Assembly: GCA_951799445.1 (NCBI GenBank)
Contig: OX637295.1
Coordinates: 22,134,001 to 22,198,000, forward strand
Origin: Pseudisothecium myosuroides
Lineage: Eukaryota > Streptophyta > Bryopsida > Hypnales > Lembophyllaceae
Direction: 5' to 3'
Length of the DNA stretch: 64,000 nt
Numbering within the stretch: position 1 is the first letter of the stretch; each line of letters starts with the position of its first letter. Below the pieces are notes generated by a model. The model had not been told where the DNA came from, ran no database searches, and was given only the letters and a program-made list of their open reading frames with translations. The position numbers were made by a program, and so were the translations under genes. This document shows, in pieces, positions 22,838 to 37,900 of the stretch.

Positions 22838-25800
22838 TCATTGAGCTTTCCCTGATGACCCAAAGATCCTCATCTTCTCAGCAACAACAGCCTGCATGGC
22901 CGCTACAGAAGACCCCATAACATCCACCAGATCTTTCTTTCCTGTCCCTAGAGCTTGCATGTACGCACCCCGGACCTCGGTATTCACGTTGAACTTCCGG
23001 ACTCCTCGGCCAATACAAGCCTGGAAATTAGAACAGAACCCAATGACCAAATCAGCCAACAATTGTGACACTCAGATTGGTATTGCCAGTTACATACCGT
23101 GGGTCTTGGCACTAAAAGAATAATGGAATTTTTGAGTTAGAAATAATTATCCTTCCCTAGAGTAATTCTTAGCCCATAAGGTCCCAAATGGTCAAAAGTG
23201 TCGGCTTCCATATATCTATTGGAGTTCAAATCACAACCATTTAGGAAGTTGCAGAGAAGGTAACAATATGTACCAATTTAAAAAAAATCATGCCCTCCAT
23301 TTATGAATAATAGAAAATATATATTGAAATTTAGCATAATCGATTATTAGCCTCCAAATTGAAAGTTCATTTTTTAGCTTGTACACTTGGAGATGCATTT
23401 CTTTCTATTTGGAGACTGATAATTCCAATATGGAGGGTAATAGCAACTTTCAATGTAGGGTATGGTTTCTTCATTGTGTTGCTGTAGTTTGCTACCTACC
23501 TTAAAGATTTGCAAATGATTCATTTAAACTGCTATAGATATGAAAAGAGCTACTTTATTATTTGGGCACTTATTGGTTAAGATACTTTGTATTCAGACTC
23601 CCCAACATTTGAAGAAGAAATTACCTTCACAAGATCAGTAGCAATTCCTGAAGCACCATGGAGAACAAGCACAGCTTTATGCGCAGTTGCTACCTCATGT
23701 AACTCCTGCATTAACATAAACCTGAACATAAATTTTGTGCTTTCTGAAGTGGATTTCATCATGCTTCAAGCTTAAGTAGAGAGCTAAAGGCTGCAGAAAA
23801 GAGGAATTGCCAAATACTGTACATCAAAGTATATGCAAGCGGGAGCGTTCAACAAATGCAATGGTTGTGAGAAAGTTCGAGGTTGAGGTCTAACCTTCAG
23901 AAGGTTGAGGTCTAAGTTGGGGCCACTAGGTGGATACTTTCCGTGCACATTCCCAATGCATACTGCGAGTGCATCCACTCCTGTACTCTCCAAGAAACTC
24001 CGTGCCTGGACCACAAGCAAATATCATACATCATTAGGGGGCATTGCACAGACGAATTTAATGATACTTCTTTTCAAGATAATATTCGCATATTACAGGA
24101 TTGCAAAATCAAGACCCGAAAAGCACCAACTTGAAAGAACAGCTATCCACAATCAATATTTTATGATCATCAAAGAGAAATTCTTTTCTTTGATTCATGG
24201 TTACATTGGTCATACAGAGGCCTCCCTATTGGAGGCCTCCGTATGATCATTGTCACTATAGTGACAATGGGGAGACATACTCATGAATAATGGTAAAATT
24301 TCTTTGAATAATACCTAAGAGTTCCTAAAACTTCTTTAAACAGATAAACTCTATTGGAAACAGGATTAACATAGTCCGAACACCATTTTCGTTAGAATTG
24401 CACACCACTACTTTTGTACTTGAAATTTTGTTTGCAAGAAAGGGGGTTGGAAATCGTCAACCCCCCTAAAATTTACAGCATAAACTTCAAAACATGCAAG
24501 ACAGGGAATTGGCAGTCATCAATCTTTTGAGTTTCACGGCCCCAATTTAATTAGGATTTTGGAGCAATGTGCAAATATCCTACTCCTCCACTGCAGTTTT
24601 AGCGAACATTCTCCTAAAATTGTCTAATTCGAAGTTGATATCGTAAATGCATCAAAGAAAAAACTTAAGTGATAAGATTGCCCAACCTGGTCTACAGAGG
24701 TAAGCCGTGCCTCGTACTCCTCAACGGTAAGGCCGTCTTCGGTGCCTGATAGACGGCCAATCTCTGCCTCAACAGGCACACCTTTTGCATGAGCTTCTTT
24801 GACAACTCTACTTGTTAAAGCCATATTCTCCTCAAAGGGGAGATGGGAGCCGTCAACCATTACGGAGTCAAAACCCTGCAGGTCAGAAGCACACATAATC
24901 AGACATGATGTAACCTTCTCTCGTATCCCCTCTTTAATATCAAATCCTCGGTTCTCTCAGCAAGCCTTAGTAAACGATGTGACATGAAAAGGAAAAGAGG
25001 ACCAGTACTTTAGCAGACAACATTCAAATTGAACCCTCTAAAAGAATCATATGTTTCTAAAACTTGGCAGTCAGAAATGTGAGGGACGTACTAATTCGAG
25101 AGCTTCCATTATCACGTGTTCCTCACTTCCATGATCGAGGTGCACAGCTACGGGAACCTGTGGAGAACATATCAGGGTAAAGTCCATTGTGGGCATATGT
25201 TATACTTGGATCACCATTTTGCAACATATACCCTTAACTGCAAGACTGAATAGGTGACTTCCGGGTCCTGAAAAGCCCTGAGAATGAATGGCAATTCGAA
25301 TTACAGACATTGAACTAATTGAGCATGATCCAGCACTGATTGATTACAAGCAATCAATAGCATCGCTGCAGACTCAAATACTCTACGCAGAATAGCGCAT
25401 GTTCAGAAATTCATATCAAGTTCCAGGCTGAGCCTGCTTCATTTTTTCTTACTTGAGCGGTCTTAGCAGCAGCTACGCAGCAAGCCACTAGAGGTTTGCC
25501 CCCATGACTCAATGATCCAGGGTGAATCTGCGATTAAAAAGAGTTCCTGTTAGAAGGGTCTGATTCCTAACTTGAAAAAAGACTCTGGCCTAGGACAAAA
25601 CGAGTAAATGTCACGAGCATGTAACAAAACGTGCCTTGTCCTATTCGTGGTAAGATATTAAACAAAAACACACACACGTGTGTAATAAAATTTCAAGTTC
25701 AAACCTTCGCATTTGCAACTCTTATGGTATGAGGTGTAAGCAAAGTACACCTTCATTGTTACGATCGCGAAAAGGAAGAAGAAAAGGGAGGAATCCATTT

Positions 25801-25931
25801 TCAGATGGTGTATCAGTAACCTGTAGGATTGCAGGGCTCTTCTCTGCCTCAGCCGCAGCTACCACAGCCATAACTCCTTCCAAATTGTACACGTTGAATG
25901 CACCAACTGCGTAGCTTCCTTTCTCGGCTGC
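22838..25931 (-). other. Module 4 of the fused enzyme: class II (zinc) aldolase (exons 36-42, residues 1130-1400)
   Basis: Exons are 25821-25931, 25453-25527, 25092-25157, 24687-24875, 23895-24005, 23625-23705 and 22838-23020. The catalytic Asp and first zinc His lie in HLDHG (about 1197-1201). The other metal ligands are in VEAEIG (about 1248-1253), GNVHGKYP (His about 1297) and VLHGASG (His about 1329), and the phosphate-binding region is GVRKFNVNTEVR. All expected residues are present, so it should cleave or form a DHAP-containing ketose phosphate. It most resembles the GatY/KbaY-type F_bP_aldolase family. Confidence 0.9.
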
Positions 25932-28900
25932 CTAAAAAGTGTCCACCATGCTCTTTAAGTAACTCGCATTGCAAATACAACCTTCAATATTAAATCTGTT
26001 ATGCTTCTATCATGGAAATTCAAGCTCGAGGGGGTAGACAATCGTCCACTTCTTTTTCCAATATCTTTGATGATATTTCTGTGTAAAACTACTTGATAAG
26101 AATGCATACTTTTCAAAGGTCACAGGCATTTTTAACCAATACTAATTCAGCTTCGGGTTATCATGGCAGACATGAGAAAAGGCGGTTCAGCACTTTCACT
26201 TATTACCATAAGTATGTCTTTCGTTGAAGATCTAGCAGGTCGTGACCACAGCTTCACCACTTGAGCAAGAGCATCCGGACCTCCCACATTGCCTGCAGCC
26301 ATGAGTTCTCCAGGAAATAAATATACTGCAGACTCGCATCAAAAGACCAGCACTCTAGGCAGTCAGGTTGTCGAAATTGCAAGCGGATTCAGAGACTAGC
26401 ATCCAATAGTCGTTAAATTTTCGGTTCTATTTGCTTACCAGGGAAAACAATGTAGGGAATATTTGGGTGGCGGCTACCAGGTCCCAGTTTCCACAAGGGC
26501 ACTCCAGGAAGTGCTTGACCTGCCACTTCTGCTCGCCGTGCTCCCATGGCCTTCGTTGCCAAATCTGATGATGTTATTCCGCCCTGCACCCAACCAACGC
26601 GTATAAGTATCATCAAAGTGCACGAACTCGCGTCAATATCATCCTGATAAGTTACATTCTAAGTCACGAAAGATGAACGTGATAATAAGTCAGGAAAGAT
26701 TCTAAGTCACGAAAGATAATAACGTTAGATGAATATGACATAACAATCTTGGAAGGAGCTACAAAAACCTTGGGCAAAAATGGTAATTCAATGAAAATCA
26801 GGATATCCAAGATGCTCCAATTCTCTAACATCTTCAGTTCCAGAATGAAAGTGTTCGTAATCAGCCAACAACCAGTATCCTAGGCAAGTGCAGTTACTGC
26901 CAACCACAGTTAAAATGGTCGGTGGTCAACACTGCTCTAGAATGTGGAAGAGGAAATTAAAAAGTACCTTGGCAAGAAGGTAACGTGGTCTTGTCTTGAT
27001 CCGTGATACAATCTCGACCAGAGCAGAGCTTACTTTGCTTCCAATGTCAAGGTTCTCCTTTGCACCTGAAAGTGGATGATTACGTTTGTAAATTCAAAGA
27101 TTTATAAAGACATGTGTCAGAGAGTATAAAATGGGAGAGAATAAGCTTGACTTACTGGACCCTGTCACGAGTTCTCGGCTGGTCATGATGAGTGTGTCTC
27201 TTCCTGCTGATAGCAAATGGTCAGCAATCCTTGAAGTTTGGGTGATCTCCATTTCCCTCTCTTTAATCGATCCTTTTGCCAAGGTACTCACGCTTACCTG
27301 CAATTGTAATCATGTGTTAACCTCCAAGGCATGAAACTTCAAACAGTTGTCAGAAGCACGAGAATCAAAAAGTCTCACAAGTTTGCAGATTTGACCCCTG
27401 AATTCCATTTGTTGACCATCCATGTGTCAAAAAGATCTTCATTAAGCAATTTGCCCCCATGTGGAGTAGTTAGTTGAAGTTTGACCAGACTCTTAGAACC
27501 AGATTTACTCGTCTTTGCGTTCTTATACATTATCAAGATGTAGGGTCTGTGCAGTCAAGGTATTTCTTGCTTAGTAATACATCTGTCATCAAACAACATC
27601 AGAACTGTGCATTCAAGATTAACAGTCCTTGGGTTCAAACGACTAGGGAATTTCTTCAAATGCAAGAAACGTGTTGTTGCTTTGACAAACAAAACGAGGA
27701 TGAAAAATGAGAGAACCCACGGTGATGCATTCGAGAAAGTCTCCACACTGTGCTCTCAGCTCCTCCACCTGTACAGAACGAAAGACCTTCAGGAATGAGA
27801 ACCAGTACAGCAATAATCATTAAATTGGCACTTTTCCAATTGCCAAAAACCAGATATTCAAACAGTTCTTCCCTTAAAAACTAGGAATTTTTTTAATATA
27901 GTTTTGTACACCTGCAAATAACCTTGACCAAAAGCACAGAAGAAATATTCCCGTTAATGCCTTCGACAACACAAACGAGGTATTACTGGCGTCACAAGCA
28001 TAATTTGCAAATGGCGGCGGATTGTGACCTGGGCAGTGGTCTTGGGCACGTAGGAGCCAACTACTACAAGACCCCCGTTATGCCCACTTGGATGAGAGTC
28101 CACACCCAGATCCTGTGGATTGACAAGTAATGGACGATGTCCAATCCTTGCTGACACAAAGGCTGCTGCAGTGCGACATAGAAACTTCTTGCCCTTTTCT
28201 TCTGCCTGTATCATCAAAACACCAATAAATTCTAGAAATTAATTATACAAGCGTTTGTGAATAAACTAAGGATTTAAAGATTGGATACTGATATCTGCAA
28301 ATGTCATATCTGCAAAAGGCTTCCAGATTCAGTACAAAATGCAAACCAGAAAGCAGGAACAAGTGTTATATCTCTGTAGCATGGGTATCATTTTCCTTCA
28401 TCAGACCTTCTGTGACATCCCACCAAGGTATGAAATATCCTTCTCAGGGATTCTTGGGAAAGGATATTAACTGACATCCCACCAGCAGAGTCCTTATTAC
28501 TGTGGGAGGCCAAGGAATCCCGCAAGAGATACTTAAGAATACTATTTATTTCAATAATTTGGAGTAGGCAGGACATTACCTGAATCATGCCAGCCGCAAA
28601 AACTTCAATGTCACGATTGCTGGCAGCATTGACAACACAAACTGAACCCTGCAACACATTTATAAAACAGAACAGTAGTACCAGCACCTCTTAGTCAAGA
28701 CCTTCCATGTCTTAGTAAGACCATCCTTTCAATAAGGGGAGTCATAGTTGTGGAATCCCCGATGACCCAATCCCGCTCTCCCAACCATGTTGAAGTCTAG
28801 AATTTAACGAGGTTACTAAAATCTACTTGGTTGATATTGTAGAGCTAATTGAGTGACATACCTGAGGCAATCCACAAAGCAGTTCACGCACAGCTGATGG

Positions 28901-31900
28901 ACCGCCGTTACGAAGGGTTTCAATCGAGACGGAAGCAACGTCCTTCATTGCCCACCGACCTCCAGTCTTTTCCTCTACCCACTGAAATGTGATAAAAAAA
29001 AAAAAAAAAATTGGGTTAGTACAAACTGTGCAATGACAGCATTGAGAAATCTTCAAATGTGAAAAATTGTGGAGTGTAAGACTTGAAAAATAAACAATTC
29101 GTGCATTGCAAACTTGACAAATTGACGAATTAAATACTGCAAATCTTTCTTAAGAAGAAATCAACGCGCGGCTCGCCAAATCCTAGTATACCTCACGAAG
29201 ATTTGAAGCCTTGTAGCCAAAAACAGCATCCTTTGCAAATTCGGTGTCCCCAGCTGGAATGAGCCTGAAATCCAAGTATTGAGTTCCATGGGTTTTTTTT
29301 TACGTTTTGATGCATGGAAAGTTCTTCAAGTATTAATCGGAAATATGGTACCGAGAAATATATAAAATCTAGTGAGTTTTCATGGAGAAAACTATGGAGT
29401 CTTTGCCAATACAATGGTTGTCAAGCCACGTTGTAGGTGCCGCACATAATAGCCAGGATACCAAAGCAACAAGACTGCAGAAATCAGGAAAACTCACGTG
29501 TTTCCATCAGCAACATAGTGAACATCATTGATAGTGTACCGGCCCCCTTGCAGGAAGAACGGACAGATGAGCCATGCATCAACTTCTCCGATTACAGACG
29601 CTGCGGCATCTACTTCCTGTCAAAAACCGGCATGTCACTTCTAAATCGCTTAAAAATGAGACATGGCACTAGCAGTAAATGCTCCACTAGACTCTCCATT
29701 AGAAGAAATTATACTGTCACTTGGCCCCCAAGACCCCAATTCTGAGTTTCGTGTATTCACTATTGCTCTATTCCTAGAGTAATTTAGTTTTACATGATGA
29801 CGTATGTACTACGTGTCTGACAAAAATACCTTGCTGAATGACATTCTGACACATGGACGGTCAACTACTGGACACAATGGAATTTTGACACAATGGAATT
29901 CAGGGACCAAATCAGCAAGGTATTCTTCAAAAGTATTGGTGACTTCATGAAAGAAGGTGCAGTACCTGAGGGAAATGTCCACGAAGGGTAGAATCACCCC
30001 GAAGAACAATCGTGTAACCAGCATTACCAGCGGCTTTAGCTCCCTCATCAACATTTTTGCAGATTTCTTTCGTCAGCGCAGTTGCCTACAGAGACCACAC
30101 GTGCCAACATCAGAGAGCATATGAGAAATTTTGGACCCTAAGTAGTTCTCCTTATTAGAAAAATTATGAGTTTAGTGATGTCAAAAGACTACGTTTCACA
30201 ATCTATGCCATACAACAAAATAGCATTGCGTAGGTGAAACACATTACTAGTGATATTATAACGACACTCTTGAGAAGAAAAGTGGCTGAAAAGAATAGTG
30301 CCACTCTTCGTGAAATAATGGGAACTTCTTGTTGGGGGGCCTTGTCAAGCACGTTTCAAGCACATGTCTTCTAATTCTGGATAACAGTGATAAAAGGAGC
30401 AAAATACGTCAAGAAAGGATCTTAATGAACATGGATCCAGATTGAAACCTCGTCCGTGTTGAGGGCCCGTGAATTTGTGAGGATGAAGAAGCAGTCAGGG
30501 GAGCTTTCAAACTCCTTTCTTAATGTGTCCACAGTCCTGCAGCCAACGTTCCATAGTCAATGATTATAAATATCAACTTAAAGATCTAAATGCCCAAGAA
30601 GTGAATGGTCAGAAGTGATTGCTTCCATATCTAAAGGAATTGAAATAAACCATTTACAAAGAGAAGAAAATGTACCAATAGAAAGAAGAAATCATACCCT
30701 ACAGTTTTAAACAATAGATATATGTTTTGAAAGTTCCTGTAATTGATGATTAACTTCCAAAGTGGACTTTCTATTTTCAGTTTGAGCACTTAAGGGTTAA
30801 TTCCTTCTACAAAAGCGATACCTTTGTATTCAATATTTCTTCTATAATAAAGCGCACCCACCATTCAGTAAGGACCGTCACTCCGTGAACAGTCTGAGTA
30901 CCAGTAGGATCGTCATCTAGTACCACCAGCACCTTGGCACGTCCCTCCTTCTCAATCTTCACAACTTCTTCCACGGCATCCTCGGGCCATTCCTTCGGAA
31001 GTCCCTGCAAGGTGCTGTCTCTCTCAAGATTTTCAAATTTTGTCACTTTGCAGGTATCATTGGAAGCACCACCTTGAATCGGCAGAGGGACCTTGGGGGC
31101 CGCAACAGTCACTCCAGTTAACTTCTCAAACACCTGAATAAAACCAGGAGACACAAATGTAAATATTCTTCAACGACTTCAGCAATTCTACATCCTCACT
31201 AAGAGCGTCTTCACCCCGCACTCCATAAAAAGGTGCTGATAAAATTTAACGTTTTATTCATACAAAATTAGAACTCAAGAATCCTATGATTGGAAGGGTA
31301 TCAACATATCACATGACAGACACAAAAGTCCGGATTTGGATATTGGACGACCAAAATACACCTTCCATGTTTAATATACATAGTCTTTGGTCCAATTCAA
31401 TTCTATATTAGCATGATGTTTAGGAGGATGCATCAAATCCACTGCTAAAGAATGTTATGATAGTAGATTGCTATAATGTACATTACAAAGCGCACCTTGA
31501 CAACCGCAGCATCGTCCTGTCTGCCCAAACCAGCCGCAGAAGCTGCAAAAGTTACCATTCGTTCATCAATATTCGGGTTTTGAGTCATCAAATTGGGGAA
31601 CATGTTCGTGACAATCACAATCGATGAGAGAAGCTGGAAATTTTTGCAAGGTAATTGTCAACATCATTTGATGTTTAAACCTCCTCACAAACTTCCAATT
31701 GTGACGCAAACTTTGCAAGACTTGAAATCAAATACAGAGGGTCAAATGGTGAGGCACTTGGCTGAAACATTTCGTAACGTACACCTTCAGAGCTTCTTAC
31801 CCGAAATAAATTGTTGCAATGCTGAACAAGCCATAGGTGCAGGCACATTTAAGCGCTTGGTCTCTCCTGCAACTATCCCCTGCGAGCCAAATCTGTGTCA

Positions 31901-34900
31901 GGAGTCCATACATATAGATGCATGATTAAGTTTTAAGCCAAGCTTTGGGTCAGTTCCAACTTCTCTTTAGCAGCAATTTGTGGGAAAGTTTTAGTGTAAC
32001 AAGCAAGTTTAGGCATAATGTTGCCACAAATTATCATTCGTTCATCAATATTCAGGTTTAGAACACTCTCCATAACAACACCATGCTACAAAATACTCAA
32101 TGCCACTTTACTCTTTGCCATGCAGAGCAAGGGACACTTACCAGATCTTTAACAAAAATTTCGATTGCAGAGTATGGAGTATAATCGTCATCAAGCATGT
32201 GCGGCACCCGATTTATAAACATCCTGATTCGCCATCACCAAAAACAAACTTTCAATATCTTCTCTAAACGCCACTTGACCCAGCTCAATGACTGTACTGT
32301 AGATGAAACTTAAAGCGTTGAATGGTGTTAAAACAGCAGTATTCCAAGGGCCCAAAATGTTAAGGGGTTGAATCAAACCAGGAGGATCCAGAAGAATTCG
32401 AGACAATGTCATAAACGAGGCGCGTATTCAAGCCCAGTCGAGCTCCAAAAGCAATGCCCTCAGCAGCAGATGCTATGTGCACACCAGCAAGCAGCTGGTT
32501 GACCATCTTCACTGTGCTGCATGATCCACAAATCCACACAAATCCACAAATGAACATTAGAAGAAATTCCGCAGCTCAAGGCTCTAGTTTCCTATATTCA
32601 CTACTGCATAACACAAAGTCCTACAACCCACAGATTTCCTCCTTGGGTCTTATACGACGCCTCACTGGAGAATGAAACAACCCTTCCCTGGATTCTTGAG
32701 GAGGGATTATAATTAAATTAGCCATTGATACCTCAATTAGTGCATGAGTTTGGGGTCCCAATTATCGTGGGAGGCGAACAGACACCTACAACTAGTTGAT
32801 GATGTCGTCAATCCCTCGAGATCCTTGGCTTTGATAAATATACTACGCGACCAATACATTGCTGGCACAGGCCTTGAATCTTCATAAATATATACTCCAT
32901 TTTTGATGGTCCACTCTCTGGGAACTAAATGGCACTCAAGGACCAAATCTGCAAAGAGCTCTTCTAATGGAGGGAACAATCAAAGTAAAGTACTAATGAA
33001 AAATAGATGGACATCGATGAAGCATGAGAAAGGAGAATTACAAAGTACCTGCCAGCCCCAATTCCTCCTTGAATAATGTACAAATTCTCACTCATAGCTG
33101 TGCAAATCCGATCCAGAAATTCAGTCCTATTTCCACATTCTAATTTTTCACTTCAGGATGTCAGAAAAAGGTGTAGACAATGGAACTAAACAACAGCAGA
33201 TGCATAATGCACTCAAGGTGACTTGGTTCTTTCATGCGAGCACCATGTGCCATCAATCAATATATATGCTTTACGAGATAACATTCTCTACAAAAGAATG
33301 CCACCGATGGTCGTAAACGCGTTCTTGATACAGATTTTCAAAAGACTACCTTAGATGCTAATACGTTGCACTCAATATCCCCCGACCACTTAACAACTTC
33401 GAATACTTGGCCCCAAATCTATTGCTCAGCTGCGAGTAGATCAACTGCGGAGTTGAATGAAAAGAATTGCACCTTTTAGTACCGAACCAGCTTTCCGCAA
33501 GGCTCCATCTGAGCCAGCTGCCATAATCTGTAAGTATGCAACAATTGTTATCAGCTCAGCCATGATCTGTAGATAGAAACAAAAGGGTTTTCAACAAACT
33601 CTAGGAAAGACGAAAGGAGTTGGTAGCAGCCAGATGTCTTTAATGTCACCATCTAGGCGCCCAAAATGCATGTGATTAATTCTGTAACATTGTGGCAATC
33701 AATAGTGGTGCACATACAAGAACATTACCGAAGCACTTTGGGTCGCAAGAGTCAAGGAGGGTGGGTCTAGAACCCTTTTTTCACTTGTCAAACACTCCTT
33801 TTTATCACATTTGTATGCAGCTTCTTATGACATGACAGAGTGTGATAGTAAAAGAAAAGAGTGAGTTTCGAACTGGGGCACATCTATTACTTCAGGTTTG
33901 GTGTGAGAATAGAGGATGTATTCAACAATATCATATTAAATAGGTCTATATGCATTAAATTAAAAATATCCTCTTAAAAACATCTGCTGAGAACGAATCT
34001 TACAGTCAGAGTTCCGTCGGCGGCTCTTGCAACACCACCAGAGACAGGAGCATCCACTAGCACTAAATCTCGTCCCTCTCCTGTCAGGGTCAAACATTGA
34101 CGAATTAAACGTAGTCATTTACTTGCATGAAGCACAAGATTCAGCCTGTGCGAAAGGAGACACAAATCATCATATGACAGCAGTGGCTTGACGAACCTTT
34201 CAATTGAGCGTCAAGTTGGCGCACGTAGTCAGGCGATACAGTTGAGCATAGCACCACAACTGCACCGTTTGCTAATGCTGGAACAAGCAACCATAATCCT
34301 CTGTCAGCCATCACAGCTCAGATGAATGTTTTGTCATTTTGAAAAGTAAATAAATGCTTATCAAATGTATCACACTCAGACTTTACATATGAAACAATGA
34401 CGGTTCTGCTCGATGAGGCATGGTCCGCTAGAACTTGTGGCTCGGTCGAGGAATAGAAAGTCAGTCAGATCGGAGGACTGATGATCATGCAAGGACGTTC
34501 TAGAGAGGAGTGACATGCCTGGGACAGCCCCATTGGGACCGTAAAGGACACTTTGGGCTTGGTCTTGATTAGTTACCATGATGATAACCACTTGCGCACC
34601 TGCAGGACAAGGCAAAAGAGTAGACAGTAAACAACATAAATGAATTAAAGGGAGTTCCCTGAAGAAAAAACGGAAAACAGCGGACCCCGAGGTTTGCGAT
34701 AAGTCCCCCCAAAGGCTCCCAAGATAGAGTTAGAAAATCAGCTGAATCTTGCCACCAACACATAAAAGCATGAATCACAAAATTTCATCCTCTCTGCCAT
34801 GTAGATTATTTCATCTTCTAGAACACCAATGTTGCATGCTTAGACTAAAATTTACGATGATATGCAGTTTAGGGAATGAAGTTCCACAGGAACCAGTGAT

Positions 34901-37900
34901 GACCAAGTTTCTTCTAAGACGTGTAACACAATAGAACTTGAGTCACAGAGCGGGAAATTGATTACCTTGAACTGCTTCTTTAGGACTAGAGCTGGATTTT
35001 CCTCCAACTTTTACAAACCGCTCTAGACTTGGCGGGCACACCTGTGACACTCAAAAAACATCTTCCTGCTAAGTGAAATTCTCAAGGATGCTCCTAAGAA
35101 ATGGATTGCTGTGGAGATTAAAAGAACATTCCATCATACAGATTAAATCATAGATCAATAATCAAAGATCATAGATCAATATACCCACAAAGCTGAATGC
35201 TCATATACTTACATCAAAGCCGCAGACAGTGAATCTCTCGTGCACGAGCCAGGAAGCCATGCCAAAGCCCATAGCTCCTAAACCGATGAACGCAACACGG
35301 TCCGGAACGACGGAGCTGTCCAAAATCTGCTGCTGTCCCTTCGTGGAGACTTCTACTGGAGTGGCAACACTTAAACCCATCGTTTTCTCATAAATCTGGT
35401 CACACGGTTGAGATTATTATACATATAGACGATCAATATGAAAACATCGAAAATTAGCTGAGTTGCATACTTAGCTTTAGACTCTGTTCCATAGTTTTCC
35501 TTCTGAAAACGCCTAAATCGTTAGGCTACTTATTTTCATGCTATTTCTGACCACCAGAACCAGGAAAAGTAAACACCTCAACCTCTTCAATATCACACTC
35601 TAATATCACATCCTCAGTTCTCTCACCAGATCCTCAGGGACGGACATACCCAGTCCAAAACTCACTCAGTGCTGTCACAATCACACTCTGTTATGTCACA
35701 AATGTGAGAAAGGAGTTCGACAAGAGTAAAGAGACCAACTTCATGATTCCTGTGACCCAAAGTACTTCTTCAATGTACCTTTACATGCAAAACTATGGTT
35801 TGCCACAATGTAATAGAACTCCATTGATAATTGATAATCAAGCGCATTTTGGGTGACATTAAAGAGGTCTGGGTGCAGTTGTACCTTGACAACCGCGGCA
35901 TCGTCATCCCGACCAAAGCCACATGCAGTGCCTGAATTGAAACATGTAGACGAGTGGATGAAAAACATGAATTGAAACATTTTCATAATACTTCAAAGAG
36001 TGCGATAAACACGAGGAGCTCAAAGCTATTGAAAAGCTTACCCAGGAGAACCTGCTGATTGGCTGCGGTGCCCAGCGGCAAGGGGAATCTCAACCCTTTA
36101 GCTTCTTCCAGTATTATACCCTGTTGACAACTTAGGTGTCAATATGGAGTTCACCGCTTGCGTTACTAACCCAAATCTCAAATGAAAGAAGAAAAGTAGA
36201 AGTTCTTACAAGGTCTTTCGCAAGTAAATCAAGAGCCGACTTGGGTGAATAGTCGTTATCAAGCATGTGAGGAACTCGATTGGTGAATGCCCTAACCAAG
36301 AAAAGTAAATGATTAAACAAAATCTTATGCAACAATACAAAAACTGCAAAATCTAATGGTGCAGGAGTTACATTTCAGGTGTTGTTTTGCAAGTGCGATG
36401 TTGTGTTATCTGAGGGGTCAGTGGTGGTACATAAAATTCTTCAACAGTAGTAGCATTGCATCTTTTGAAAACGGTGCCAACTAAGAATTGTTTAGAGCAA
36501 AGTCATGCTAATCAAAGAAAATTCAGCAAAATTGAATGCTCTGACATTCTCTCACATATGAAGACCATGGATCAGTGACTTGAGCACCTCACTTGTTCAA
36601 ATTGATCTCAACCTTGTAAAACAAGGTGTTAGAGATTCCTTTTGATCTGTCTGGGGTTCCTTTATATGCTAATTCACAGATTGGTCAATAATAGAATGTT
36701 ATGTACCAGGAGCTGCCTGCAGCAGTTGAAATAATATCAAAAAGGTTGCGTGTGTTGAGGCCAGCCCGTGCGCCTAATGCCATAGCCTCTGCTGCCGTAG
36801 CAAGATGAATTCCGAACATTAAGTTGTTGACGAGCTTCACTTTACTGGAAATGGCAAACACTTCATGTTAAGGAGTCGACCTGTCCAGAACCTCCCAACA
36901 GCAGTACATAAAATCAAGTGAAACAGCATGCATGGCTTACATATTTGAGGGAATTCTAAAATATGAGTGACAGCATTGACGAATGCTAGAAACGAAGTAT
37001 CAACTAAATTTATAAGAAAAAATTCAGTTGCGGATTATACCTGCCCGATCCTACGCCACCGTCAACAACATAGAGCTTTTCGCTCATGCCTGCAATTCGA
37101 AGAGCAATGTAAGGTCACAAAGCACCAGCTAGCCCACCTTCGCAAATAAACAGTAGGAATGAACCAACAATAGATCACATTACAAGCTGTCTACTGAAAT
37201 AACAATCTTTCCGATCGATACAAAGAAAGTAGAAAAATATAAAATGGAGCACACATCATCTGGTTCACATCACTTGGAAATTATACAAAAGAGGTAAAGC
37301 AAAACAAAGAGGAACTAATTGAAAACTGAGACAGGTCCAATACCAGAAAGTACAGGCCGCGCTATATCTAATGCATGGGCAGACCCAGCTGCCATAATCT
37401 GCAACAAGTTCAGAATTGTGGATCAATTAATTCTTCGAAAAAATGACGGAACACACAACAAGAACTGTAAACAGATTTCAGTAAGTCACTCTAAGTGCAA
37501 CAGAATCAAATTCATAACCAAGTGTTTATAAACTGATTGAATTTCAGAATAGAAATTCACCGTCAGTGTGCCAGCTGCTGCTTTCACCGCTCCTCCAGAT
37601 ATAGGTGCATCAAGCAATAAAATACCTGACTCTACAAAAGCACAGAAACTCCTTCAAACCCTCATCAAAGCAGCATATCATACCAACTTCGTCGTGGTAA
37701 AGAAGCAAACAGCAGTCAGGGATCATTACAACGAAGCCGAACATCACTTGTATCTCTGAAAATCAATGCCTACAAAGCATATCAAGTCTCCTACCTGTGA
37801 GGCGCTTTTCCAAGTTTTGAATGTACGCTGGTGCCACCGTAGAGCACACTATGACCAAAGTTCCCTTCGCTGCCGCTGTATCACAAACCAAGGCTGAACC

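Noticed and set aside
30807..30861. Longer exon 23 using the GT at about 30820
   Set aside because: It would join exon 24 in the wrong phase and bring a stop. The GT at 30860-30861 keeps frame and gives the expected LTEW-TVDTL join.
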